In this document: positions 1 through 12,959 of the stretch, in pieces
Position numbering within the stretch: the first letter of the stretch is position 1
Layout of the letters: the number at the start of each line of letters is the position of its first letter
NCBI RefSeq assembly: GCF_037975245.1
Contig: NC_092577.1
Span: 12,371,013-12,435,012, forward strand
DNA from: Apostichopus japonicus
Taxonomy: Eukaryota; Echinodermata; Holothuroidea; Aspidochirotida; Stichopodidae
Length of the DNA: 64,000 nt
Reading direction: 5' to 3'
Program-made: the position numbers and the translations under genes
Notes under the pieces: model-generated
Seen by the model: the letters and a program-made list of their open reading frames with translations, nothing else
What the model was told of the DNA's origin: nothing
Database searches by the model: none

Positions 1-1954
1 CAACACTCGTCACGTCGTCCAGAATTGACTAGCCGAGAAATTTTGACTTTTCGAGATAACATTTTAGTCTAAATTCTTATGTAGTACATCAAACAGTTAC
101 GTCTCATGTTCCTTTGACATCAGAGAAATCGAACATAAATCGCAGTCTTTAAGGTATGACAAAACGATGTGGTCAAAGTGGATTGATCAGTGAAAGTCAA
201 CAATATTGCGCACATAAAATATAACTTATAGGCCTAAGTGAAATTGAACTATTTAATTTCTATGGCTACTTACTACAGTAGTGTAGGCTTAATTTAGGCT
301 AGTCTTGACTTCTGCAATTGCAGAAAGCATAGTCTAGGCTTTCTGCAATCAAGACACTTGATGCTGTAACATAATTGTTTTACTATTAAATTGTAAGTTG
401 GTATAGGGCATAGCTGAGGTTTAGGCATAGAAATTGAACTAGTTTCTATGGGTTTAGGCCAAATGTAGCCCTAGTAAGTAGTAGCATGGTGGGCTCATAA
501 TTGACGCACTTAAGGATTGGATTGACGATGTCGGTCAACATAAAATCAAAATCACTCAACTGCATGCACTTTTCATATGTGTAGTTCCTTAGAAATGTAA
601 TGATCTCAAAATATTTATTGTTCTGTGCTTACGCAACGTACAATTGAGAAGAATTTGACCACAAAATGTCTGCTGTGTCAAGTTCTTTCATACCTCTAAA
701 TTGACACATGCATCGATAAGCTAACTGTATTGTAGGCCTAAGTATATATCCATTGACTTTGGATGCCGTTTGCTATGCTCTGAACCTCTAAGCTTAGACA
801 GGTCAGGTCCCAGAGAGAAGTGGTATCATTTTGAAGTAATTTTGGTTATTTTTAGGGAGTAAGATTTCCAAATGTCCAAAAAATGTGTAAAACTGGGGGG
901 AGGGTGTTAAAAGCTTAAAAAATACCACAATTTGGTCAGCAAATAGCTGAAATGGATTCAAACTCATGAAATATGTAATTCTGCTTGACTGCAAAAAGTT
1001 TAGGTGGCCTTCTGTATCGTTGCTAGTAATAATTGAAGGTGCGTCAATTACGGGGGTGCGTCAATTACGAAGCCTTTACTATATAGACCATTGTCATACA
1101 TGCCTACATCTAGGCCTAGGCTTAATCTCAAAAACCTTGTTAACACGATAACTCAGGAAGGACAACTTTCGTAATCAAAGTTTAGAACCCCCTTGGTGAA
1201 GAAACAATAACAAACTGTATTGACATTAGTATAGGTCAAAATACATTTGAATTCAACCTACTAAATACTATGCAAAAGTCTGAAATCTTGTAAACGTGAT
1301 AACTTCAAAAAATTAAACATACATGTAGGCTATCATGATTTCATGGATTTCGTACTTGGTATGTCAGGGCTGTACATTAACTTTTAAAACAACTTGCCTA
1401 GTCGGGCAAGTAGGCTTCCAGAATTCACAAGCCCTGATAATTTTTTTACCTGCCCTGAAATGATGGAAAATAAAGGTAGACTGGTAACACAATAAATTTG
1501 TATTGTAATATGCACTGTTGTTTGTTTACACTTTCACATGTGTTTTATGGCTTATGCAGATGATAGTGATGTGGAACATTGTGATGTTAATGTTTATTTG
1601 AATTGTTTTACAAAATAGTAACATTTGCAGGATTTCTTTATTGAGAAATCCATTCATTGTAATTTAGCTTTGTTTTTGTACATGTACTGTACATGATTGT
1701 CATGTCATTACCATGTGAGCTCTGGTTGAGAGCATAATCTCTGTTTATCACTGCCTTTTTTTTTCTTTTTTGGGGGATATGCTGCATTAGTAAAAATTTT
1801 AAAAATTGAAGGTTGCTATACTGCAAAATGTTTTGATGATAAAAAAACATGAATCCTTCTTTTTTACTTAAAAAAAATAGCTCTCCTACCCCCCCCCCCA
1901 TCTCCCTCTTGCAATTTTAGGGATCTTACAGTGTCACTTCTGCTACAGGTAACA
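1..1954. other. 5' flank of the MS4A-like gene, no coding gene seen
   Basis: No exon-like open frame is supported here. The stretch is AT-rich with scattered TAGGCCTA-type words. Around 1130-1320 there are weak relatives of the tandem repeat found again at 5.88-6.3 kb (shared 'ACACGATA.CTCA' words). A pyrimidine-rich tract at about 1885-1948 ends in two possible splice acceptors, TTTTAG at 1920 and CTACAG at 1948, so an untranslated first exon of the MS4A-like gene probably lies upstream, but I cannot place it. Confidence 0.5.
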
Positions 1955-4900
1955 ATGGGTGAAGCAGCAGCAGTAGTTAACACGAACCAGGGACAGCCTG
2001 GGGTACAGATGCACGGACAGACAGGACCCCCAGCTGCACCGTGGCAACCACAAGTGCAGTATGCACAAGGAACCCAACATCCACCTGGAGTGAACCCTCA
2101 TTACAATGCTAAAGCTGGCCAGTGGACAGGCTGGATTCAGGTCTCATTGGGAACAGCTGCCATTTTGTTTGGCATCGTGAGTGTTGTGATCGACCTGGCA
2201 AACAGTAACATTGGAACAGGAATCTGGAGTGGTCTGTTAGTAAGTAACGATAAGCTCTGCATTCATCACTAAGCTCAATGTCAGTCTGTTAATAGACCTG
2301 GCATGTAGTAACATTAGAACAGGAATCTGGAGTGGTCTGTTAGTAACGATAAGCTCTGAATTCATCACTAAGCTCAATGTCAGTCTGTTAACGGACCTGG
2401 CAATATACAGTAACATTAGAACAGGAATCTGCCAGTGTGGTCTGTTAGAACAATAAGTAAAGATAGCTGTGCATTCATCACTTAAATCAATATTAGTCTG
2501 TTATAGGACCTGGCATGTAGTAACATTGTAACAGGAATCTGCCAGAGCAGTCTGTTAGAACAATAAGTAAAGATAGAGCTGCATTCATCACTCTAGAAGC
2601 TCGATACTACTTTCCGTCAGCTTTTACCAGCAATTGCCCTAAATAATATCTTAAGCTATGAATGGTATGTAGTACTTACTGCGTTCATGGTCATTAATAA
2701 AGCGGCCCACATATATTTAACATATATTTGTACAGTACGTTATGTTCCAGGACATCTCCTAGTAGTGATACAGTAGCTAGGGCAACCCATGCAACGGTCT
2801 ACTCTAGTCGTACTGGCTCCGATATTTTAAGTAGTCTGTCATTTGGCTGAGAGTACATTAAAATTTGATGAGATTCGGACAATATATGCCCCTTTTTGAA
2901 ACATAGACCAAGTTGGTATGCGTCCAGTGCATATCTACTACAGTAGTACTGTATATCAGAGATTGTAAAATTGACACTGCGTCGTACAGTAAAGATGGTT
3001 TGCTTCATTCTTTCCCCACAGTTTTATGTCATTACCGGGATTCTTGGCATTCTGAGTAGCTCCAAGAAATCATACGACCTGGTGAGTGTTTGAATTCAGT
3101 CAGATGCAGTAAAATTTGTGGAAATTACTGCACAGTTATTTCCAAAAATACCTGTGCAAGATATCAATGTATAAATGGAGTTTTTGATGGCAATTTGTGT
3201 TCTGCTGGTCCATCAACGTTGCTGTCGGCCCTCTATGGTACGTCCGGGCTCTGTTTCACTACGTAGGTAGTTATGTACTTCATCGTTCACGCACAGTGAA
3301 TAAAGTCTAATTTAGCAATGTCATTGGTCTGTTCTAACGTACAATTTTATGACGGAACAAAAGGTTTGAATTCGAATGATGTGTCACTTAAAATACTGTA
3401 CCTTTGTCAATGGTACATGGTGAAAAAGCCATCAACATGTGACAAGTCAAAGATAAGGCCAGTCTTTTTCCCTAGGTTTTGAGAGATATCAACATCATTT
3501 AAACCCATTAAATAGATAGTACAGTAGGTTAACTCACTCACAGACAGCTACAGTATTAGTATGTACATGCTGTCGAACTGCTTCTACAGTCGGCAAATGT
3601 TCTGGCTGTCCATCACACATTTTGGTTGTCCAAAGAGCAAATTTGTCTGTTCCAAACAATGTTACCTAGCAAACTAATAATTTTACCAATATGTACACTG
3701 TAGAAGAGATGTGCAGGTTTGAAGAATAGAACAGCAATATGTACACTGTAGGAGAGATGTTTAGGTTTGGTGAATAGAACACCAATTGATATGTATACTG
3801 TAAGAGAGATGTATAGGTTGGTGAATAGAATAGCAATATGTACACTGTAGGTTTGTATTTTAATAAACAGCAATATGTACACTGTAGGAGAGATACATAG
3901 GTTGGTGAATAGAACAGCAATATATACACTGTAGGAGAGATGCATAGGTTGGTGAATAGAACAGCAATATGTACACTGTAGGAGAGATGTGTAGGTTTGG
4001 TGAATTGAACACCAATATGTACATTGTAGGAGAGATTTGTATGTTTGTATCTAGAACAGTAATATGTACACTGTAAGAGAGATGCATAGGTTGGTGAATA
4101 GAACAGCAATATCTACACTGTGGGTTTGTATTTAAACAGCAATATGTACACTGTAGAAGAGATCTGTATAGGTTTGTATCTAAAACAGCAATATGTACAC
4201 TGTAGGAGAGATGTGTAGGTTTGTATCTAGAACAGCAATATGTACACTGTAGGAGAGATGTGTATAGGTTTGTATCTAAAACAGCAATATGTACACTGCA
4301 GGAGAGATGCTAATTAGAGTTTTCTATACATAACCTGTCTGTTCTTTGTGGGTAGAGTTTCCTGGGTATGTTTTGCTTTTCAATTGTGTAGAGCTTACGA
4401 TAACGAAACTAGATATATCCTTTCCACAAAGAGATGATGAGTTTATGAAAATGATATACGCTGTAAACTGTGTAAATAAAGGTTCGTTGGTAACATGAAC
4501 CACACCATTGTAATATTGTTTACTGTACATGTCCTAGTTTTCTAGTTTCCTCCTGGCCGTGTCCTTCCTCGTTCCTGTGTTTTGTAAAAGTCATGATGTG
4601 ACCCTTGATCACAAGCATCCAATTAATATACTTACAAAGTCTAGACAGTTACAGGGCACAGTATCAACCAGGAAATAGAATGAACAAAAAAACATTCCAG
4701 GGATAGAGATTTGAGCAAGATATATTGTATAAATACAGTTCTGTGTAGTGTGGAGGCCTTGAAGTTGAATTTCTATTTAATCACCCTTAAACTGAAGAAA
4801 AGTTGCATTTCCTACAGCGGCCCCCCCCCCCATTCCCTATCCCCTTCTCATTCTGAATTAAATATTGTAACATGAACCTGTTGAAAATTAACCAACAAAT

Positions 4901-7900
4901 TGTTATTGTTTGTTATATATCGATCTGTATAACAACAAAACTATGGTTTTTGTTGGAAATGGGACGTAAACTTGAATCCATCCTGCTCTATGGGGAAAGG
5001 AAAGAAATTGTGCCATAAATTTCTTTTAAAAATTTCGGGAATACTTTTAGTTTCGGTTCTCAGTACAAAACTTATCATTTGGATATTCTGTAACACAGTT
5101 AAGCTAATTTTGTGTGTAATATTTTGACCGCGTGATTTCTGGTCAATTGCTCCCGCTGACACTTGATTGGAAGTATAAAAACAATATTCAATTATAATAT
5201 ACATACATTCAATACCCTCACTTCATATTTCTTTTTTTCATTCCTCCCCCCATTTGTTTTGTAAGTTTCCCCCACTGCCTACCCCCCCCCCCCCTTCAGG
5301 CCCTCTTCCCCAGTTATGGTAACTGACATATTCATTTTGACCTTTGATCATCTCCAAAGCAACATTTTTGAATGGACTGGAAGAGAGTGAAAGTCCCAAA
5401 TTTATGATTAATCCCTACTGTACTTGTATTTGTTTACACTGCACTGAACACGTTGTGGATATCCGCATACAGTAGATACTCCACTCATTCACATAGCAGA
5501 TATGCTACATGTAAAGGGAGATGTTTAGATGATAGGCCAGTGGCCATTAATTGCTAGTCGCTATGGATACCGTAGACTTTGTAAAATAGCTCGCTGTTGG
5601 CAGTTGCCGTGATCTTTACACGTGGGAATATGACCTAAGTATTGCTACTCCATAAGCTCAGTGTTTTGGTTTGCTTGGAATCAAAAAGGAAATCTTTTCC
5701 ATGATGAAGATTAACTATGTACATTAGTATTAAAGGAATATAACTGTTAAATCTTCATGATTTTTCTTCACTTCTAGACACTTTCTGGTTTTGATGATAA
5801 TCGTAACCTTTGTAGTCATGCAGGCGACTGAGTGTGTGTATGCGGGTATGTGGGTGTATGACTCCTTGCTTTCAAACACAAATATCTCAAGAAGGGAAGC
5901 CTGGACCAATCTCATATATGGCATGTAGTAGAACCACATTGAGTAGAACAAGCCTGTTGTGTTTGGGGGAGATTAAAGGTTTTTTGGGGTCACCAGGGGT
6001 CAAATTGCAAAAACCTTGTAAACACGATATCTCAAGAAGGGAAGGTTGGACCAATCTCATATGTAGTATGTAGTTGGGACACGTTTAGTTCAAGATCCCT
6101 ATTGTTTATGGTGGAGGTCAAAGGTCATTTGGGGCACTAGGTATCAAATTGTGAAACCTCCTAAACACGATATCTCAAGAAGGGAAGCTTGGACCATTCT
6201 CATATTTAGTGTGAAGTTGTGACCTGTTAAACACAAGAAGCCTTTTATGTGTGGTGGAGGTCAAAGGTCATTTGGAGTCACCAGGAGTCAAATTGTGGTA
6301 ACCTTGCTTTATAATTTACCGTATCTCCCACCGACCAACCTATTAGATAACATGTACGTTTCGCCCCATAAGAATAGGAGAGGCTGTTGGCAATTGGAAA
6401 TTAAGGGCATCCATATAGGCATCAGAAGTCTCCACCAAATCTCCATTGACTTAAGTGTGTTGGTAACTTTGGAGGGAAGCAGGACACTTCGCCCAACAAC
6501 CATTTCGCCCAACTGCCATTTCGCCCAACCTTACCATTTCGCCCAACCAGCCTGGTCATTTCGCCCAACCAGCCTGGTCATTTCGCCCAACCAGCCTGGT
6601 CATTTCGCCCAACCAGCCTGGTCATTTCGCCCAACCAGCCTGGTCATTTCGCCCAACCAGCCTGGTCATTTCGCCCAACCAGCCTGGTCATTTTGCCCAA
6701 CCTTGATTAAATATGATATTTCAAAAGGAAACGTTCGGGAATTGTTAACGTTACAGGATACGAACCGAATATTAAGGAAACTTGAGGATCGATCAGTGTG
6801 TTAGGTGTTAGGTTTGATAGTAAACGTTCGAATATTAAGGAATATTAAGGAAACATGAAGTCCTTTACTTTGTATAACTTAAGTAAGGAAACGTTCGGGA
6901 ATTTTTAACGTTACAGGATACAAACCGAATATTAAGGAATCTTGAGGATGGATCAGTGTTTTAGGGGTTAGGTTTGATAGGTTTGATAGTAAACGTTCGG
7001 GAATTGTTAACATTACGGGATACGAACCGAGTATTAAGGAAACTTGAAGTCGTGGTTAAATTGATTAGGCCTACATATGTGTTTGTATAATAATATAACT
7101 TCCATTGTATGCGTAAACGCCTTAAGTAGTGTAATCCTCCCATTGTACCCGAAATAACTGCTCAGACTCCGATCGATATCGAGCGGACCTCACTTTTTTA
7201 TTTACCTATTATGAAGTAACCTAACCCACAAAAAATCAAATTGAACTAGTGGAATACAAAAAGTAATATTATTCTGACTGAATATTAGTAAAAATAAGGT
7301 TGGGCGAAATGACCATGCTGGTTGGGCGAAATGACCATGCTGGTTGGGCGAAATGACTATGATGGTTGGGCGAAATGACCATGCTGGTTGGGCGAAATGA
7401 CCAGGCTGGTTGGGCGAAATGACCAGGCTGGTTGGGCGAAATGGCCAGGCTGGTTGGGCGAAATGACCAGGCTGGTTGGGCGAAATGGCAGTTGGGCGAA
7501 ATGGTTGTTGGGCGAAGTGACTAGAAAGCACTTTGGAGTTGCCATGTACAGTACATTGCTGCATACATGCCTGTGCACACAGTTGTGTTAAGAGCGTTGT
7601 ACTGTTTGTACATACAACGTTGCTATTGGAATGGAAGATATCATTGTGAATCATCGGTATAATAACTTTTCTTACGTTGTTGAAGTTTTCTGTCATATTT
7701 CGCAATTGTCGAGATTCAGTACCAATAAAAACTTCAGTTTTGGATGTGGTAACGTTAGGGAAATGACCAGTTGCCTAGTTAGATGTTTTAGAGGCAAACC
7801 AGTTTGCAAGTCTTGGGGACCAGGGGTTAAAATCGCCCGGCGCCTGCTAAATGTACGGCTCGTAGGTGTACTACATTGAGTAGAAGAAGCCTGTTGTCTT

Positions 7901-10900
7901 TGGTAGAGATTAATCTGTATGCTGAATACAAGAAAAGTTTCCACCTCGATCATCACCTGCTATGCTAATATTGTTTGTCTTATCTCAATGCTTTTTGCTG
8001 TACTACTTAGACTAAAGTAAGTTGTTCATCCTGGCTATACCCTACAGCCTAGTGTGTCACATTCATATCAGATTATTAAGGTTTTCTTTACAGCTGTTTG
8101 CGGCAGGTTGTGTGTGACAAAGATCTCAGTCATCTGTTAATAGCTAACAAATTAACAATGATGGTTAGGTTTGTGTCCCCTTCGAGTGAGTTGGTTGAGT
8201 GGACCACAAAGATCTCCGTTATTTAACAAGGAAAAAAGAAGTAATTGAAAGTACCATGTCACTTTTCAGTAAAAGTAAGATAGTTGAAAACAAACTCATT
8301 CTGTTAAAATACTTAAAGGGATAGTACAATTCCTTTATAAAAGCTTGCATGGTACAGTACAGTACTTGAACACTTTAATACGGGGACAGCACAACTTTGT
8401 CATAAAGTTCTTACAGGTATGTGAAATGAATGTCACTTACTTTTCTCTCCCCCTCCCCCTCCTCCTCCCCCTTCCCCTCCCCCTCCCCCACCCCTTCTTG
8501 TAGTTTTCATTGTGCCTTAAGTATATTACGAGAATGATGATATAATTTATATTTCTCTTGGTCCCATACTTTACCACAGGCCCAGGTGCTGCCTCCCCCC
8601 GGCCCCTTTGCCCACCCCTCTAATCAATAGTGGTATCTCCCTCTTCTTCAGATTACCGCTTACCTTGTGATGTCGATCTTTAGTAGTATGGTCTCGGGGG
8701 TCTGCATCATCATATTCGGTGTGAGTGCCGCCTCTGAATCCTGGTACAGTTACTACTACTATGACAGCATTCCCTATGTGAGTATTTATGGGTTGTCTTC
8801 CCACTGAGAATGATATATGAGTATTTATGGGTTGACTGCCCACTGGAAAGGATATATATGTGAGTATTTATGGGTTGTCTTCCCACTGGAAAGGATATAT
8901 GTGAATATTTATGGGTTGTCTTCCCACTGGGAATGATATATGTGAGTATTTATGGGTTGTCTTCCCACTGGGAATGATATATGTGAGTATTTATGGGTTG
9001 TCTTCTTACTGGGAATGATATATGTGAGTATTTATGGGTTGTCTTCTTACTGGAAATGACATGTGAGTATTTATGGGTTGTCTTCCCACTGGGAATGATA
9101 TATGTGAGTATTTATGGGTTGTCTTCTTACTGGAAATGACATGTTAGTATTTATGGGTTGTTTTCCCACTGCTAATGGTAGTACTTATGGGTTGTCTTCC
9201 CACTGCTAATGGTATATGTGAGTATTTATGGGTTGTTTTCCCACTGGAAATGACATGTGAGTATTTACAGTATGGGTTGTCTTCCCACTACTAATGGTAT
9301 ATGTGAGTATTTATGGGTTGTTTTCCCACTGGGAATGATATATGTGAGTATTTATGGGTTGACTCCCCACTGGAAATGATGTATGTGAGCATTTATGGGT
9401 TGTCTTCCCACTGGAAATGATGTATGTGAGCATTTATGGGTTGTCTTCCCACTAGGAATGATATCTGTTTTGCTGTGAATGGTATCTGACATTGTATATG
9501 TGTATGTACCAGTGGTATTTATACCAGTCCTGTCTAAAACAGCCACATGGAATATATGCCATGGCTACATGTGTACTGGGCATCTACAGGCACTTAGAAT
9601 TTTTTTGGTTGAATGTTCAGTAAAATGTTGGCGACAAAAAACTTGTCCCTCCCCCATCCCCCCCCCCCCGGCTCTGGTTCAAAGTTTGAAAGAAAGTCAC
9701 ATTGTGGAAGAGATGTCAGTGCTTCTCACATCCAAACCCCTCCCTCCCTACCTCACTTATTGCCTGTCAGCAAAGGTAAAATTGGAAGTCTCTCTGCCAG
9801 TATAGCGCCTGTAGATCTATCTAATCTAAATGTGATATTTATATAGAGTATGCATATCATCAAGTCAGACTTTGTGTTTTCCTCTCCCCCAGGGTGCACG
9901 GCTCACCATCCACCTTCTGTCACTGTTCATCGCTCTGGTGGAGTTTGTGATATCGATCATCGCGGCCGCTTTCTGCTGCTCCGGCAACTGCTGCACCCCA
10001 TACTCAAGTGTAGCTACTCGCACCGTGGTAAGGAGAAGGCTGGCGAGATGGGGCTTTCGGAGGGGTGTACAGCCGCAACCCCAACCCCACCCCCTCCCCC
10101 AACCCAACCCCTACGATACCAGGGGTCAATTTATGGGCTGGGATGGGAAGATATCAATTCATAGATTTAAGATCATAAGAAGTCTCCATCTCTTATTTGG
10201 CTTTCGATGCATCTCAGGAAGAAGAGAGCTTAAATACTCCCTTTGAAAAGAGGAACTTCTTCTTATACGCACATAAATGTAACTAGCTCCAAAATAAAAG
10301 TCACAGAGGTTGTGCTCAAAATACTTTTGACAACACTTTGTGAATAAAATGTTTTCCAAGTATATTGCCAAATATTATCCAATTATTGCGATGTTAGCAA
10401 GTAGCTCAAGAGAAAGCAAAATGCAAGTGACCAAATTTGATGAAACAAATATGTATATTTTGTGGCCGGATCAAGGCTTTCCTTTGTGCTTTATGAATGG
10501 TGGGGGCAGTGGGGGCCAGGGGGTGGGGAAGAAACAGTCAGAGTGAAAACATCCTGGGAATGGTCAAGGGATTTTCACAAATAAATGTGATGTTTAAGTC
10601 AAAGTCCCAAACATGGACCAGTTCCTCGAGGTGCTGCTGTGCATTGGTGATGAGTGAATCGGGCTAAATTACCTGTACCTAGTGTTTTCATTATCAGTAA
10701 ATTTCACCACAAATCACAACAGAGAGTTGCTTTAAGTGGTTAGTACTTTGATTGCCAGGGGACTGCACCATTTTTGTGTAAGTACTAAAACTACAAATGG
10801 AGTCAGTTCTTCTTTCGATTGGAGTCAGTTCTAGCTCTCTGGTGTTCAGTGCACAATCGTGTCAATTCGGTTTTTGAAATGTAACCTGATTGCTACAATA

Positions 10901-11515
10901 TATTAATATTTCTTTTCCCTCTCTTTCTCTCTTACATTTGTATCTTGTAGGTACAGTACAGCCATGTCCAGCCTAATGCACTCATTACTGCCATACCACA
11001 AGGAATGGTAGCTTACAACCAGCCCTACATGTACCCACAACCCATGAACCAAGGTAAAACATTTAATAATATCACTTGCCCCCCCCCCCCCCCCCCACAA
11101 AAAAGTAGACAAAGAACAAGAAATTTAAGAAAATAAATTGGCAGTGAATGGTGCAATAAATTATCATAGTCATTCCATGCCAAGTTCTTGGCAGAAAGTT
11201 GTTAACCATTTCTACTCAAGCCACTAGAAACTTGCTGGGTTTTCGAGCTTTTCTTCGGGCACTCGGATGATTGGTTCATGATAATCTCAATATTTTCCAC
11301 CTTTCACTGTAGCTCCCATGTACAACAACTTTGTTCAACCGGTACCCATGCAACATTACCATGTGCAACCAGGTATGCAGGGGCACCAGATGATGCAAGT
11401 CCATCCTCCTCAGCCAGCCGGTGCATCCGCCATGCAGCCGTCAGCCGACTTCTCCGCACCAGCCGACGGAGGAGCCAAGGGACCTCCAGATATTCCACCC
11501 CCTTATGGCCCGTAG
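1955..11515 (+). CDS. MS4A/CD20-like four-pass membrane protein, six coding exons
   Basis: Coding exons read as 1955-2239, 3022-3081, 8652-8777, 9893-10027, 10951-11053 and 11313-11515, all with GT-AG borders. The first four junctions are phase 0 and the last is phase 1. They join to 912 nt, 303 aa plus stop. The start is the ATG at 1955, 6 nt after a CTACAG acceptor. The product has a Pro/Gln-rich N-tail (1-55) and four hydrophobic spans near 60-82, 90-108, 117-142 and 161-185. A short Tyr-rich loop (SWYSYYYYDS) lies between spans 3 and 4. A Cys cluster CCSGNCC after span 4 is a likely palmitoylation site. The Pro/Gln/Met-rich C-tail ends in DIPPPYGP, whose PPPY fits a WW-domain (for example NEDD4-type ligase) ligand. 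This topology with cytosolic tails is that of the MS4A/CD20-like tetraspan family, whose members act in the plasma or endosomal membrane as receptor or channel partners. Family call is solid; ligand and function are unknown. Confidence 0.85.
2192..2600 (+). repeat. Tandem array of exon-1 end plus splice donor
   Basis: Four head-to-tail units of about 100-113 bp start with GACCTGG at 2192, 2295, 2394 and 2507. The first unit is the last 48 coding bases of exon 1 with its GTAAGT donor and the start of intron 1. The later units carry the same coding-derived words (ACAGGAATCTGGAGTGG, GGTCTGTTA) but have in-frame stops, and their donor positions have drifted to GTAACG or GAACAA. Confidence 0.85.
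3686..4312. repeat. Minisatellite in intron 2, units about 45-60 bp
   Basis: The words CAATATGTACACTGTAGG and AGAGATGTGTAGGTTTG recur about a dozen times with variable spacers (GTGAATAGAAC or TATCTAGAAC). Open frames on the minus strand across it are repeat translations, not a gene. Confidence 0.85.
4313..5880. other. Intron 2 interior, no feature recognised
   Basis: AT-rich intron sequence with two C homopolymers (near 4820 and 5282). No exon, RNA gene or dated transposon is visible. Confidence 0.4.
5881..6305 (+). repeat. Three-unit tandem repeat of about 143 bp with perfect DR1 motifs
   Basis: Units begin near 5883, 6028 and 6170 with ATCTCAAGAAGGGAAG and share TTGGACCAATCTCATAT and the CACCAGG.GTCAAATTG block. 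Units 2 and 3 each contain AGGTCAAAGGTCA (6115-6127 and 6258-6270), a perfect direct repeat of AGGTCA with 1-bp spacing, the consensus for HNF4, RXR-heterodimer or COUP-TF nuclear receptors. Unit 1 is degenerate at that place. Related fragments occur near 1130 and 1290, so this is a dispersed repeat. Confidence 0.75.
6485..7519. mobile_element. Foldback element with minisatellite inverted arms
   Basis: Left arm 6485-6706 is a run of a 22-bp unit (CATTTCGCCCAACCAGCCTG plus two bases), about eight copies. Right arm 7298-7519 is the reverse complement of the same design, including the outermost words CACTTCGCCCAAC and GTTGGGCGAAGTG and the shorter ACTGCCATTTCGCCC variants just inside. The core has three degenerate direct copies of a unit starting near 6726, 6888 and 6989 (ACGTTCGGGAATT, GATACGAACCGA). 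No coding region and no clear target-site duplication. It lies in intron 2 of the MS4A-like gene. Confidence 0.75.
7520..8651. other. Distal intron 2, no feature recognised
   Basis: AT-rich sequence with a CT-rich tract at about 8445-8500 and the acceptor CTTCTTCAG at 8651. No gene or transposon ends seen. Confidence 0.4.
8769..9470 (+). repeat. 17-unit minisatellite seeded on the exon-3 splice donor
   Basis: The first unit overlaps the exon 3/intron 3 border TAT|GTGAGTATTTATGGG. About 17 units of around 41 bp follow (TGTGAGTATTTATGGGTTG, then TCTTCCCACTG..AATGATATA). About eleven keep an exact GTGAGT hexamer; others read GTGAAT, GTTAGT or GTGAGC. The array ends at the divergent unit around 9430-9470. 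Confidence 0.9.
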
Positions 11516-12951
11516 GGTCCAAAAAGCTGTAGGAATCTACTGCTCAAACTTCAAAAGTTTGAAGTATGACCCTTCGTGGCACAATTTCTCCATACAATAT
11601 TTAGATTTTGTCAAGGAAAGGATTGGTTTCTAGAAGTAGTCAATGTTTTGATGTATCACTCTGAATCACATTGTAATAGCGCACCTTGGTAGATGGCAGC
11701 ACTTGCGTCCCTGGGGTATGGTTCCTGGCGTCACCCTAAACTTTTCTCTTGCTCTTGGTAATTCCATAGTCACGTAACAAGATGATCACCTCTCTTAAAG
11801 TACTGCTTCTCAATAGGCGGGGCCATATCTGAAAGATTAAGGTCCTGTCTGAGAAAAAGTTTGTAATCAACCCACAATCCTGGGTTATAGTCTGGTACAG
11901 GTTTTAGGCTTGAGCACCCCCCCACCACCCCCCCCCCCCTACCAGGCCTACTGTGCTGCTCATTGGTCAATCTATGTAGAGTGCGATTTGGGTTCTCTCT
12001 CCGGGGTGCTTTCTCCTGGAACCAACGTCTCTTTTCCCGCCCTCGTAGAGATTTGTTTTTGATCCTCCGCTCACGATGGTTAAAGAGTCGGATCTTTTTG
12101 GGCTAAAGAAACTCAAAAACTGACAAATTTTAGGGAAAATATCTTTTGTGACAAACTTTTGTGTAATTATGGCACTTCAACATGAAAATTGCTAGAAAAG
12201 AGCCAATTGGATGTGAATTTTACTTATAAGTAACTTGGAATTTAAAAGAAAGAAAGGTGATCACCTCAAATTTATGAATGCTAGCTGTCTACTCCCTCCC
12301 CTTTGACTGGTCCCTCCGTTCAATCCAATCTTCAACAGTTTCATAGCTTAGGGGCAAATCTGAAAACCCTGTTTATTCTCAAAAGGCAGGCTGTGTTTTG
12401 TAGGTTAGAAATCATTTTAAATTCATTAAAAAAAAAGTAGGCCTTAGTTTTTTTTCTTTGTTACTTTACATTCTTAAATATTGCCTTTTTGTCTTTCTGA
12501 TTATTTTTTCTGTATTAGTTTTTTTTATTCATATTTTCACCTTTAATGACATTATAAATGACCAAACACCATCATGAGTATAAATTTGCCAAAGTTTTGT
12601 AGGGAATAGAAAAGGTTGAAGTGCAATATTTTCCCCTTGATTTATGCGACGTCTAGGAAAGGTCCTATCCTGTTGAGGTGTTAACAAAAAATAGTAATTT
12701 TAGTTTTATATGGAAATAATGTGAGAAGCATAGAATTATTTTGAAAAGAAATGGCACGCTCTGCTCGATAACAATTTTTGTTATAGGTGCTTTCGTAATA
12801 TTTTTGTAAACCGTAAATACCTTATTTTTTTCCTCATCTGCATCCATAAGCTCTATAACAGAAGGTTTTGCTACTACCTATAATTAATAATATATAATTA
12901 TATAAATATATATATATATATAGAACAAGGCAATCTCTAGAGTAAGGCAAC
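11516..12951 (+). other. Probable 3' UTR and downstream flank of the MS4A-like gene
   Basis: No exon after the stop at 11513-11515. An ATTAAA variant signal at 12425-12430, followed by a T-rich stretch, is one plausible poly(A) site. A canonical AATAAA occurs only at 14488-14493, beyond two transposon insertions. A TA run occurs near 12905-12925. Confidence 0.4.
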
Positions 12952-12959
12952 CTCTAGAG

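Noticed and set aside
3613-4109. 147-codon minus-strand frame
   Set aside because: Repeat translation of the intron-2 minisatellite.
7202-7705. 167-codon minus-strand frame
   Set aside because: Driven by the 22-bp repeat arm, which has no stop in that frame.
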